Of a stretch of DNA of 64,000 bases, positions 52,215 through 60,774 are shown piece after piece (position 1 is the first letter of the stretch; every line of letters begins with the position of its first letter). The stretch spans positions 1,596,809 through 1,660,808 of the forward strand of contig NZ_CM001977.1 of the NCBI RefSeq assembly GCF_000406165.1, given 5' to 3'. This DNA is from Dickeya zeae NCPPB 2538 (lineage in GTDB: Bacteria > Pseudomonadota > Gammaproteobacteria > Enterobacterales > Enterobacteriaceae). Below the pieces are notes generated by a model that was given only the letters and a program-made list of their open reading frames with translations, made no database searches and had not been told where the DNA came from. A program made the translations under genes and the position numbers.

Positions 52215-53045
52215 ATGCACTCGCGTCAACGATTACACCGTTTTCGGCAACGAAAACGTCTGCGTCATCAGCGTTTGTGTGCCCGCATTTTTCATCTTGA
52301 TTATCTGGTGGTCAAAAACGTGAATAAACCACGTGTTGTTGTACTTACCGGAGCAGGGATTTCTGCTGAGTCCGGTATTCGCACGTTCCGTGCGTCGGAT
52401 GGGTTGTGGGAAGAACATCGGGTGGAGGATGTCGCGACCCCGGAAGGGTACCATCGCGATCCGCAAACGGTTCAGAATTTCTACAATATGCGTCGTCGGC
52501 AGCTACAGCAGCCGGAGATTGCACCGAATGCCGCGCATCTGGCGTTGGCGGAGCTGGAAGCCGCGCTGGGCGACCATTTTTTACTGGTCACACAAAATAT
52601 TGACAACCTGCATGAGCGCGCTGGCAATAAACGAATCATCCACATGCACGGTGAATTGCTGAAAGTGCGTTGCAGCCACAGTGGACAAGTCTTTGAGTGG
52701 ACAGACGATCTATCCGTCGACGATCGTTGCCATTGCTGCCAGTTCCCGGCACCGTTGCGTCCGCATGTGGTGTGGTTCGGTGAAATGCCATTGGGTATGG
52801 ATCACATCTACCATGCGTTGTCACAGGCGAATGTGTTCATTGCCATTGGGACATCAGGCCATGTGTATCCGGCGGCGGGTTTCGTTCACGAAGCGCGGGT
52901 GCACGGCGCTCACACTGTGGAACTGAATCTGGAACCGAGTGAGATCCAAAGCCAGTTTGATGAACATATTTATGGACCCGCCAGCAAGGTTGTCGTGGAG
53001 TATGTCCATCGCTGGCTTGCACGGCATGGGTTAACATCAAGCTGA
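52215..53045 (+). CDS. cobB: NAD-dependent protein deacylase CobB
   Basis: CobB is a class III sirtuin that removes acetyl, succinyl and related groups from lysines, for example activating acetyl-CoA synthetase. The protein is 276 residues. A basic N-terminal extension (residues 1-35, rich in Arg) precedes the Rossmann motif TGAGISAESGIRTFR, then TQNIDNLHERAG, the catalytic histidine in HMHGELL, and zinc cysteines (VRCSHSG and CHCCQF). AAGGAG lies before the ATG, supporting the long form also known in E. coli. Confidence 0.95.
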   Translation: MHSRQRLHRFRQRKRLRHQRLCARIFHLDYLVVKNVNKPRVVVLTGAGISAESGIRTFRASDGLWEEHRVEDVATPEGYHRDPQTVQNFYNMRRRQLQQPEIAPNAAHLALAELEAALGDHFLLVTQNIDNLHERAGNKRIIHMHGELLKVRCSHSGQVFEWTDDLSVDDRCHCCQFPAPLRPHVVWFGEMPLGMDHIYHALSQANVFIAIGTSGHVYPAAGFVHEARVHGAHTVELNLEPSEIQSQFDEHIYGPASKVVVEYVHRWLARHGLTSS

Positions 53046-53048
53046 ATC

Positions 53049-53303
53049 TCAACCTGAGTCCGCCGATCGAGCTGCCCAGCGTGGGCGTGTGCCGACCGGC
53101 GCCGGTTCCGCCACCGGTGGGCGTTCCTGCATCAGCGCATCACGGCGGGCGCGCAGGCACTCTTCAAGCTGGTCAAACGGCAGGTTGGCTTCATGATTAT
53201 AGAAGCTGTATTCGCACTCGACGCAGGCGTCGGATGGCTTGCTATCCCGACTGAGGCCTTGGCGTCGGGCGCGATGCAGCATGCGTAGAAAGGATGCCAG
53301 CAT
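53049..53303 (-). CDS. Uncharacterised small cysteine-containing protein
   Basis: An 84-residue predicted protein that I do not recognise. It has a basic N-terminal segment (RMLHRARRQGLSRDS), a CVEC pair (Cys27, Cys30) and Cys49 in LEECLRARR, and a Pro/Arg-rich tail. The start at 53303 is preferred because GGAG lies 8 bases upstream; a codon at 53336 would add 11 residues. It is convergent with cobB, only three bases away. The CxxC pair could bind metal or be redox active, but no family motif is evident. It could also be a spurious frame. Confidence 0.5.
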   Translation of the reverse strand: MLASFLRMLHRARRQGLSRDSKPSDACVECEYSFYNHEANLPFDQLEECLRARRDALMQERPPVAEPAPVGTRPRWAARSADSG

Positions 53304-53558
53304 AACGTTACTCCGCAACAGGGTGATGAAAGTCACTCTATTAAGGTAGTTGAGATTTCTTAGAACGAAAAATAATCAAATTAGATGAGATAATCACATT
53401 TCATACCATACCGTAGAGGGTCGCCGTCCTGTTTGCTGGCGGCAGGCTTTGCGGGCCGCTTTCCATTCTTTGGCGAAAATTCCCGGCATCAGCTTGATAT
53501 CACTGTGGATATGCGCATTATGGTGCCATGATCCGATTTCTTCATGACAGGCTCTCGC

Positions 53559-54560
53559 ATGCTCTCAACCCCGGCAGGCTATACCCAACTGAAACAGCAG
53601 CAGCGGCGGCGTGATCGCCAGCGCTTGCTGGGGCTGTGGCTCTTGCTGGCCGTGGGAGTGGCGGTGAGCCTGTGTGCTGGCGATCGTTGGATTGCGCCGA
53701 CACACTGGCTGGACCCTGAATCCTCGCTGTTCATCTGGCAACTGCGGTTGCCGCGTACGTTGGCGGTCATGCTAGTGGGAGCGGGGCTGGCAATGAGCGG
53801 CGCGGTTATGCAGGCCGTGTTTGATAATCCGTTAGCCGAACCCGGATTGTTGGGTGTTTCCAACGGTGCGGGCGTGGCGCTGGTCATCGCGGTGCTGCTT
53901 GGTCACGGGATGCTGCCAGTCTGGAGCCTCAGCCTGTGCGCCATCATTGGCGCATTGCTGGTGACAGTATTGCTGTTGCGCTTTTCCCGCGCTGGCGTTT
54001 CCAATGCGCGTTTGCTGCTTATTGGCGTGGCGCTGGGCATTATTTGTAGCGCATTGATGACCTGGGCGGTGTATTTCAGCACCAGTCTCGACCTGCGCCA
54101 GTTGATGTACTGGATGATGGGCGGCTTTAGCGGTGTGGACTGGCGTTATAGCGGGTTAATGCTACTGATGTTGCCTTTACTGGTCTGGCTGGCGCGTTGC
54201 GGTGGGGTACTAAATCATCTGGCACTGGGTGAGCAGGCTGCCCGGCAATTGGGTGTCGCGGTATTGTACTGGCGTCATCTGCTGGTGCTGGCGATGGGGG
54301 CGTTGGTCGGCATCAGTGTGGCGCTGGCTGGCGTGATAGGGTTTGTCGGGTTGGTTATCCCGCATATTTTGCGCTTGTGTGGGCTGACGGATCAGCGCTA
54401 TCTATTAACCGGGTGTGGTCTGGCTGGCGCCGTTGTGTTGATGCTGGCGGATACACTGGCGCGGACTCTGCTGGCCACGGCGGAACTGCCGGTTGGCGTG
54501 GTCACCGCCACATTGGGGGCGCCCTGGTTTATCTGGCTGCTGTTGCGCCATCAGGTGTGA
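53559..54560 (+). CDS. btuC: Vitamin B12 ABC transporter permease BtuC
   Basis: BtuC forms the membrane channel of the BtuCD-F cobalamin importer. The protein is 333 residues with about ten helices. Conserved FecCD-family blocks include LRLPRTLAVMLVGAGLAMSG (about 65-84), NPLAEPGLLGVSNGAG, and VIGFVGLVIPHILRL, the cytoplasmic coupling region. The start at 53559 aligns with E. coli; an ATG at 53544 is also in frame without a ribosome site. ihfA, which precedes btuC in E. coli, is not here. Confidence 0.94.
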   Translation: MLSTPAGYTQLKQQQRRRDRQRLLGLWLLLAVGVAVSLCAGDRWIAPTHWLDPESSLFIWQLRLPRTLAVMLVGAGLAMSGAVMQAVFDNPLAEPGLLGVSNGAGVALVIAVLLGHGMLPVWSLSLCAIIGALLVTVLLLRFSRAGVSNARLLLIGVALGIICSALMTWAVYFSTSLDLRQLMYWMMGGFSGVDWRYSGLMLLMLPLLVWLARCGGVLNHLALGEQAARQLGVAVLYWRHLLVLAMGALVGISVALAGVIGFVGLVIPHILRLCGLTDQRYLLTGCGLAGAVVLMLADTLARTLLATAELPVGVVTATLGAPWFIWLLLRHQV

Positions 54561-54686
54561 TTCCGCCTGGTATCCGTTATGACGCCATGACCCGCCGACA
54601 GAGAATCGTTTCGATAACATAAATCGGTTTACTACCATCAGTTGATTCGATGATATCCGTTAGTTTGACAACAACAGGAACAGACA

Positions 54687-55238
54687 ATGAGCAATGACAT
54701 CTACGCAATTCCCCTGCAAACCATCGACGGCCGCCAGACATCACTGGAAAACTGGCGTAATAATGTGCTGCTGGTCGTGAATGTGGCCTCAGAGTGTGGG
54801 CTGACCCGGCAATATGAAACGCTGGAGAATCTATATGAAACCTATCGCGATCGCGGGTTCGCGGTGCTGGGTTTCCCTTCCAATGAATTCGCCGGGCAGG
54901 AGCCGGGCAGCAACGAAGACATACAGGCCTTCTGCCGTGGGACTTTTGGCGTCGAGTTCCCGATGTTTGGCAAGATTGAAGTCAATGGTAGCGGTCGTCA
55001 CCCCTTGTATCAGGCGTTGATTCAGGCTCAACCAGAGGCGCTGCGACCACAAGGCAGTGAGTTCTACGAGCGCCGTGTCAGTAAAGGTCAGGCCCCTGCA
55101 CACCCTGGCGATATTCTGTGGAATTTTGAAAAATTCCTGATTAATCGCCGTGGCAATGTTGTGGCGCGTTTTTCGCCGGACATGACGCCGGACGACAGTG
55201 CGATCATCAAAGCGATTGAGCAGGCGCTGGCGCAGTAA
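54687..55238 (+). CDS. btuE: Glutathione peroxidase-like thiol peroxidase BtuE
   Basis: A 183-residue peroxidase of the glutathione-peroxidase family, the same length as E. coli BtuE, which reduces peroxides with thioredoxin and is not needed for B12 uptake. The peroxidatic cysteine is in NVASECGLTRQY near residue 37; FPSNEFAGQEPG carries the catalytic Gln region and ILWNFEKFLI the Trp-Asn pair. It lies between btuC and btuD; btuD starts 2 bases after its stop. Confidence 0.95.
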   Translation: MSNDIYAIPLQTIDGRQTSLENWRNNVLLVVNVASECGLTRQYETLENLYETYRDRGFAVLGFPSNEFAGQEPGSNEDIQAFCRGTFGVEFPMFGKIEVNGSGRHPLYQALIQAQPEALRPQGSEFYERRVSKGQAPAHPGDILWNFEKFLINRRGNVVARFSPDMTPDDSAIIKAIEQALAQ

Positions 55239-55240
55239 TC

Positions 55241-56011
55241 GTGACGCATCAACCCCTGCTGAGCCTTAATCACGTCAGTGTCGCTGGGCGGTTGTCCTCG
55301 GTGACGCTAGGCTGTCATAGCGGTGAGCTGGTGCATATTATTGGCCCCAATGGGGCCGGTAAGAGTACCTTGCTGGCACTGATGGCGGGGCTACAGCCGG
55401 GAGAGGGCGAAACGCAGTTGTTGGGGCAGGCCATGGCGGTGTGGTCGGCGCGCGATATGGCGAGAGTGCGCGCTTATTTGCCCCAGAATCACAGCGCACC
55501 GACGTTGATGCCGGTATTCCAGTACCTGCAACTGCACCAGCCAGCGTCAGGTGAGGCGGATGAGGTGGATAGGGTGGTTCAGCGGCTGGCTGAGCGGCTG
55601 TCGTTAGCCGATAAACTGCGCCGTCCGTTGACGCGTTTGTCTGGCGGTGAATGGCAACGGGTCAGGCTGGCGGCGGTGTTGTTGCAGGTTTGGCCGACAT
55701 TGAACCCCTCCGCCCGGCTATTGTTGCTCGATGAGCCCGTCGCCAGCCTGGATATCGCCCAGCGCGTCGCGTTGGATGCGTTGCTGGCGGAGCTATGCCG
55801 TGCTGGTATCACCGTGGTGGCGTCAGGCCATGATCTGAACCACAGTTTGCACCATGCTGATCGCGTCTGGCTGTTGTCCGGCGGCGAAGTGGCCGCTCAG
55901 GGTACCGCTGCCGAGGTGATGCGGCCAGAAACGCTATCGTCGGTTTTTGGCGTCGCCTTTACCGATTATGTACTGGAAGGGCGGCACTGGATGTTGGCAC
56001 AGCAGGAGTGA
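55241..56011 (+). CDS. btuD: Vitamin B12 ABC transporter ATP-binding protein BtuD
   Basis: The ATPase that drives BtuC. The protein is 256 residues. Walker A is GPNGAGKSTLL near residue 36, the signature is LSGGEWQRVRLA, Walker B is LLLLDEPVASLD and the switch histidine is in ASGHDLNHS. It starts with GTG at 55241, only 2 bases after btuE, so coupled translation is likely. Confidence 0.95.
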   Translation: MTHQPLLSLNHVSVAGRLSSVTLGCHSGELVHIIGPNGAGKSTLLALMAGLQPGEGETQLLGQAMAVWSARDMARVRAYLPQNHSAPTLMPVFQYLQLHQPASGEADEVDRVVQRLAERLSLADKLRRPLTRLSGGEWQRVRLAAVLLQVWPTLNPSARLLLLDEPVASLDIAQRVALDALLAELCRAGITVVASGHDLNHSLHHADRVWLLSGGEVAAQGTAAEVMRPETLSSVFGVAFTDYVLEGRHWMLAQQE

Positions 56012-56163
56012 TAAACGGTGGTATAAGCGGCGAGATAGTCGCCGTAACGTACCGTTAAGACAGAAAAATTCTCTGTTCTCGAACGATTAACGTCAGAGCG
56101 TGAATGATAATATGTCGTAATTCGGTTTTTGTGGGGCATCCCGGTAACAGTGAGCATAACGGC

Positions 56164-56628
56164 ATGAGGTTCTGGAGAGTCTGGCTAATAGTGGTGGCAT
56201 TGTTTCTGGCCGGGTGTAGCAGTCATGTTCCGCAGAGTACCCGTTTGGGTGATACCAGCGAGGTGCGTTCGCAACTGCACGCCCAACTGGCGCAGTGGCG
56301 TGGTACGCCGTATCGCTATGGCGGGCTTGATCACAATGGTATTGATTGTTCCGGTTTTGTTTATCTGACCTTCCGTGACCGATTCGGTCTGACATTACCG
56401 CGCTCTACCGAGGAGCAAACTGAAATCGGCACCCGCGTTGACCGCAGTGACTTATTACCCGGCGATCTGGTCTTTTTCCGCACTGGCAGCGGCGAAAACG
56501 GGCTGCATGTCGGTATCTACGACAGTAATGACCAGTTTATCCACGCTTCTACCAGTCGCGGTGTCATGCGTTCATCGCTGAACAACGTTTACTGGAAACG
56601 GGCCTACTGGCAGGCCCGCCGCATCTGA
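56164..56628 (+). CDS. nlpC: NlpC/P60 family lipoprotein NlpC
   Basis: A 154-residue lipoprotein, the E. coli length. The signal ends in lipobox LFLAGC with serines after the cysteine, predicting the outer membrane. The NlpC/P60 cysteine peptidase domain has its nucleophile in GIDCSGFVYL, a histidine in GLHVGIYDS and the third polar residue in FIHASTSRG. Relatives cut peptide stems of peptidoglycan. The start at 56164 begins the signal peptide; an earlier frame start at 56104 does not. It follows btuD as in E. coli. Confidence 0.94.
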   Translation: MRFWRVWLIVVALFLAGCSSHVPQSTRLGDTSEVRSQLHAQLAQWRGTPYRYGGLDHNGIDCSGFVYLTFRDRFGLTLPRSTEEQTEIGTRVDRSDLLPGDLVFFRTGSGENGLHVGIYDSNDQFIHASTSRGVMRSSLNNVYWKRAYWQARRI

Positions 56629-56673
56629 TTTTACGGCCGCCTGACGGTGGCCTGCTGTTTTCGGAGCCTCGTC

Positions 56674-57690
56674 ATGCCCGCACTGCGTTTGTTGATTTCC
56701 GACTCTGTCGACCCCTGGTTCAATCTGGCCGTGGAAGAGTGCATCTTTCGTCAGATGCCGCCGACGCAGCGGGTGCTGTTTTTGTGGCGAAATGCCGAAA
56801 CGGTGGTGATTGGCCGGGCACAGAATCCGTGGAAAGAGTGCAACACCCGACGGATGGAACAAGATGGCATCAAGCTGGCCCGGCGCAGTAGCGGCGGTGG
56901 GGCGGTGTTTCATGACCTGGGTAATACCTGTTTCACCTTTATGGCGGGTAAACCGGGTTACGACAAAAGCGTCTCGACAGGGATCATCTTGCGCGCGCTG
57001 TCTGTGCTGGGAGTAGAGGCACAGGCGTCGGGGCGTAATGATTTAGTGATTGAGACGGCGGATGGTGTCAGGAAAATTTCCGGTTCGGCCTACCGGGAAA
57101 GTATTGACCGGGGATTCCATCATGGAACCTTGCTGCTTGACGCCAACCTGTCGCGCCTGGCGGATTACCTCAACCCGGATAAAAAGAAATTGCAGGCGAA
57201 AGGTATTGCCTCAGTACGTTCACGCGTGGCGAATCTGGTGGAATTATTGCCGGATATTCGCCATGAAACGGTGTGCAACGCCGTGACACAGGCGTTTTTC
57301 GAACACTATCAGGCAGTGTGTCAGCTAGAGATTATCTCGCCGGATGCGTTCCCTGATCTCCCCGGGTTCGCTGAGCGGTTCGCGCATCAGAGCAGTTGGG
57401 AGTGGAATTTTGGTCAGGCTCCGGAATTTAGCCATACGCTGGATACCCGTTTTGACTGGGGCGGAGTAGAACTGCATTTTGATGTGGAGCGAGGTGTGAT
57501 CAGTCGGTGCCAGCTGTTTACCGATAGTCTGAATCCTACCCCGTTGGAGGCGTTAGCCGACCGGCTGAAAGGGGTATTTTACCGCCCCGAAGCATTGCTT
57601 GCGGTAGGAGAGCAATTGGCTGTGGATTATCCTCAGCAACACAATGAAATACGTGCACTGACTGTCTGGCTATCGGAAAACGTGCGTTAA
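56674..57690 (+). CDS. lplA: Lipoate-protein ligase A
   Basis: LplA activates free lipoate with ATP and attaches it to 2-oxoacid dehydrogenase and glycine-cleavage proteins. The protein is 338 residues, the E. coli length. RRSSGGGAVFHDLGNTCF (about 70-87) binds lipoyl-adenylate and the catalytic lysine is in VRKISGSAYRES near 133. The C-terminal accessory domain starts near 245 (SSWEWNFGQAPEF). The start at 56674 has GGAG 8 bases upstream; a GTG at 56647 would add nine residues. In E. coli lplA lies elsewhere; here it separates nlpC from the ydiV-like gene. Confidence 0.94.
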   Translation: MPALRLLISDSVDPWFNLAVEECIFRQMPPTQRVLFLWRNAETVVIGRAQNPWKECNTRRMEQDGIKLARRSSGGGAVFHDLGNTCFTFMAGKPGYDKSVSTGIILRALSVLGVEAQASGRNDLVIETADGVRKISGSAYRESIDRGFHHGTLLLDANLSRLADYLNPDKKKLQAKGIASVRSRVANLVELLPDIRHETVCNAVTQAFFEHYQAVCQLEIISPDAFPDLPGFAERFAHQSSWEWNFGQAPEFSHTLDTRFDWGGVELHFDVERGVISRCQLFTDSLNPTPLEALADRLKGVFYRPEALLAVGEQLAVDYPQQHNEIRALTVWLSENVR

Positions 57691-58017
57691 TAATTTGAAA
57701 TCTCTATTAGGGGTTTGTCTGAAAAGTGAAAAACGGATTGTTTTTAGACAGAGCCAAACGATAAATTAACATCGGTTTGGGCAGTAACCAACATGGTATT
57801 CGCGTGAAAAGGACGAGGATTATTTATCATATTTTCTTACGGGTTTTTAGGCGTAGGTGAGTGATTAGACGCAGTGCCATTGACCCGCTTTGAATATTAT
57901 TGTTAATAATCTTTAATGCTTCTGGAGTGATAGCAGCGAATAGGATCAGGTCAGGCAGCGCATTTTGTCTGACTGCTCGTTACGGCGGGTTCATCTTTTA
58001 ACTCTGGCTATAACACT
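57691..58017. other. Intergenic region upstream of the ydiV-like gene
   Basis: No gene is supported in these 327 bases. They contain a loose GTCTGAAAA/TTTTTAGAC inverted repeat (about 57717-57760) and an ATTATT-GTT-AATAAT palindrome (about 57897-57911). The promoter of the next gene should be here, but no box pair stands out and no ribosome site is visible before 58018. Confidence 0.5.
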
Positions 58018-58752
58018 ATGCGTATCCAGCTTGCAGTTGACTATGTCAGTCAGTACCACTTTTCTCCTGTCTATCACCTGGACTCACGGTTACTGGCACT
58101 GGAGATGAGCGGACGTTTCAAGAACGAATCAGGTGGGTTTTCCGTCCCACAGGCGATTTTACTGGGTATGCTGAATCGCCGCCAAAAGCAGTCATTGCTC
58201 AGAGAACAACTGGCGATCCTCAAAGAGAAATCAGCCTGGTTTATCCGTCATCGAGTTGTGGTGGTGCTGAAAATCGATCACACGCTGACGGAATTTCTGG
58301 TCGACGATACGTTGCTGGGGCGGGAATTTCGCTCGCTGCCTTTCCTGCAGCTTGAAATTAATGAGAATTTCCCCGATATATCATCCGGACGGAATAATCC
58401 GCTGCTGATGAAATTAAGTCAGTCGTTCCATTTATGGCTGGATGATTTTGGTTCCGGCAAAATGAATATGAAACCTTTCTATGATGGTGTCATTTCCAGT
58501 GTGAAAATGGATACGGCATTTACTAATAAATTATTAACGCGTCCTGTTTGTGTGTCTATTATTAACCCTATGTTACTGGCGATGAGGAAACAATGTCCCT
58601 CGCTAAAGGTGGTGGCAAAAGGGGTAGATAATGTCGCGGGTTTTGAGAAGGCGCTTGAGCTTAATGTTAATGCCGTTCAAGGGCAATTATGGCCCTCGGT
58701 GTCGCCAGACGCGTTGGATAACGTATTGATGCCGGTAGCCTGTTACGGTTGA
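58018..58752 (+). CDS. ydiV: Degenerate EAL-domain protein, YdiV/RflP-like flagellar regulator
   Basis: A 244-residue protein consisting of one EAL-like domain with lost catalytic residues. Position equivalents: Glu29 (LEMSG) kept, the Asn position is Lys85 (LKIDH), Glu113 kept (LEINEN), Asp142-Asp143 kept (LDDFGSG), Lys163 kept, and the last Glu (EGVE) is replaced (KGVD). It should not hydrolyse c-di-GMP. INENFPD and AVQGQLWPSVSP match E. coli YdiV closely, and the E. coli order nlpC-ydiV-ydiU is kept apart from lplA. YdiV binds FlhD4C2 and shuts off flagellar genes when nutrients are poor; the same role is inferred. Confidence 0.8.
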   Translation: MRIQLAVDYVSQYHFSPVYHLDSRLLALEMSGRFKNESGGFSVPQAILLGMLNRRQKQSLLREQLAILKEKSAWFIRHRVVVVLKIDHTLTEFLVDDTLLGREFRSLPFLQLEINENFPDISSGRNNPLLMKLSQSFHLWLDDFGSGKMNMKPFYDGVISSVKMDTAFTNKLLTRPVCVSIINPMLLAMRKQCPSLKVVAKGVDNVAGFEKALELNVNAVQGQLWPSVSPDALDNVLMPVACYG

Positions 58753-58796
58753 TCGCCATCCTCGGTTGACCACTATCCTTGGTTGACTACTATCCC
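58746..58796. repeat. Three imperfect 17-bp tandem repeats at the end of the ydiV-like gene
   Basis: Units CGGTTGATCGCCATCCT, CGGTTGACCACTATCCT and TGGTTGACTACTATCCC follow without gaps. Units 1 and 2 differ at three positions. The first unit includes the TGA stop codon of the preceding gene. Confidence 0.8.
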
Positions 58797-58809
58797 GCTT
58801 GTTCGCTAC

Positions 58810-58851
58810 CCATGCGGATGCCGTGCCCAGTGTGGTATGGCATCCGCATGG
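58810..58851. terminator. Long hairpin between the ydiV-like gene and selO
   Basis: CCATGCGGATGCC and GGCATCCGCATGG form a perfect 13-bp stem that extends by five more pairs to a CAGTGT loop. There is no T run on either side, so it is a structural hairpin at the likely end of the ydiV transcript rather than a standard terminator. Confidence 0.5.
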
Positions 58852-59003
58852 CAATGTCGCCCCCGGTTATATGATGCACGCGCTTGTATGTTCCTATCCA
58901 ACGTAACGTTTCTGTCGGTGTGTTCTTATCGGCTAATAGCCCTGTAGTTACTCCGTGTTAATTCTCCCGTTGCAGTTCTACACTGATGAAAAAGGGGGAA
59001 GTT

Positions 59004-60455
59004 ATGCCACATCACCTGCCGTTCAATAATCACTATCACCAGCAACTGCCGGGATATTATACCGAGCTGACGCCAACGCCGTTGCATGGCGCGCGGTTGC
59101 TGTATCACAACGCCTCCCTTGCGCAGGAACTCGGGTTATCCGCTGACTGGTTTGAAGGCGATAACCAGCGTATCTGGACTGGCGAACGACTGTTGCCCGG
59201 TATGGCGCCGTTGGCTCAGGTGTACAGCGGCCATCAATTCGGCGTCTGGGCCGGGCAACTGGGTGATGGCCGCGGCATCCTCCTGGGGCAACAGCAACTG
59301 GCGGATGGCCGCACGCAGGACTGGCATCTCAAAGGTGCCGGGCTGACCCCGTATTCGCGTATGGGCGACGGGCGGGCCGTGTTGCGTTCCGTTGTGCGCG
59401 AGTTTCTGGCATCGGAAGCGTTACACCACCTCGGTGTTCCTACCACGCGTGCGTTAACCATCGTCAGTAGTGATCATCCAGTGCGGCGTGAGCAGGAAGA
59501 GCGCGGAGCGATGCTATTGCGGGTAGCGGATAGCCATGTCCGTTTCGGGCATTTCGAACATTTCTATTACCGGCGTGAACCCGAGCAAGTCCGTCAGTTG
59601 GCAGAATACGTGATTGCCTGTCACTGGCCACAGTGGCAGCAGGACGCCGATCGCTATTATCTGTGGTTCAGTGATGTGGTGGCGCGCACGGCGAGGTTGA
59701 TTGCACACTGGCAGGCGGTTGGGTTCGCTCACGGTGTGATGAATACCGACAACATGTCCATTCTCGGGTTGACTATCGACTATGGCCCGTTCGGGTTTAT
59801 GGACGACTATCAGCCCGATTATATCTGTAATCACTCGGATCATCAGGGACGCTACGCCTTCGATAACCAACCCGCCGTGGCGTTATGGAATCTGCATCGT
59901 CTGGCGCAATCACTGTCAGGGTTGATACCCGTAGCGCGGTTACAACAGGCGCTGGAGGGGTATGAACCTGCATTGATGCAGCGATTCGGTGAGCTGATGC
60001 GCGCTAAATTGGGGTTTGATACGCCGCAGGCGCAGGATAACGATCTGCTGGTCGGCTTGTTGCAACTGATGAAGCGGGAGCGGGCGGATTATACCTTTAT
60101 TTTTCGGCTGCTGTCGGAAACGGAACGACACAGCAGCCACTCCCCACTTCGAGATGTCTTTATCGACCTGGCGGCATTTGATGAGTGGTTCAGTGCTTAT
60201 CGCCAACGGCTGATGTTGGAAAGCGCGGATGATACCGAGCGTCAGCAACGGATGAAACAGGCTAATCCGCGTTATATCTTGCGTAATTATCTGGCCCAGC
60301 AGGCGATTGATCTGGCAGAAAAAGAGGATGTCAGTGCGCTTGCCCGTCTGCATCAAACGCTGCAACAACCCTATGCCGAGCAACCTGATAAGGCTGATTT
60401 GGCCGCTTTGCCACCAGACTGGGGGAAGCATCTGGAGATTTCCTGCTCCAGTTAG
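59004..60455 (+). CDS. selO: Protein adenylyltransferase SelO (YdiU)
   Basis: SelO is a pseudokinase-fold enzyme that transfers AMP to Ser, Thr or Tyr of proteins, linked to oxidative-stress resistance. The protein is 483 residues. SGHQFGVWAGQLGDGRG near 75-91, LKGAGLTPYSRMGDGRAVLRS and the metal/catalytic block GFAHGVMNTDNMSILG are signatures of the family. The C-terminus ISCSS keeps the cysteine found in place of selenocysteine in eukaryotic forms. A GGGGGAA site precedes the ATG at 59004; an earlier in-frame codon at 58986 is less likely. Confidence 0.95.
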   Translation: MPHHLPFNNHYHQQLPGYYTELTPTPLHGARLLYHNASLAQELGLSADWFEGDNQRIWTGERLLPGMAPLAQVYSGHQFGVWAGQLGDGRGILLGQQQLADGRTQDWHLKGAGLTPYSRMGDGRAVLRSVVREFLASEALHHLGVPTTRALTIVSSDHPVRREQEERGAMLLRVADSHVRFGHFEHFYYRREPEQVRQLAEYVIACHWPQWQQDADRYYLWFSDVVARTARLIAHWQAVGFAHGVMNTDNMSILGLTIDYGPFGFMDDYQPDYICNHSDHQGRYAFDNQPAVALWNLHRLAQSLSGLIPVARLQQALEGYEPALMQRFGELMRAKLGFDTPQAQDNDLLVGLLQLMKRERADYTFIFRLLSETERHSSHSPLRDVFIDLAAFDEWFSAYRQRLMLESADDTERQQRMKQANPRYILRNYLAQQAIDLAEKEDVSALARLHQTLQQPYAEQPDKADLAALPPDWGKHLEISCSS

Positions 60456-60774
60456 ATTCGTTTCGTCGGTATGCAACGCGGGTGAAGAAAAACACGATAA
60501 CTGACTGTATGATGATGGGAATTACGGGGCCAGGGGACTCGTTATTTCCTATGACACGCCGTAAAATCAATATAAGTCAGGGCTGCATCCTCTGTTTTTC
60601 CTGATGCGGGTTCAGCGACAAAGTCGATGCGTTGAGGCAGGACGTTGTGTGTGGTAACCGCTCATCGGTGTGATGATAATGTGGATGTGAACCATCCTGG
60701 CTGACAGCAACAACGCCAGTGGCTAAAAACGGCGTAATAAAAGCCGTGTCATTTTAAGTACAGGGGATAAATGG
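60456..60774. other. Intergenic region between selO and ldtD
   Basis: These 319 bases contain no supported gene. No clear terminator, promoter box pair or repeat stands out; the ribosome site AGGGG of ldtD lies at its right end. Confidence 0.5.
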
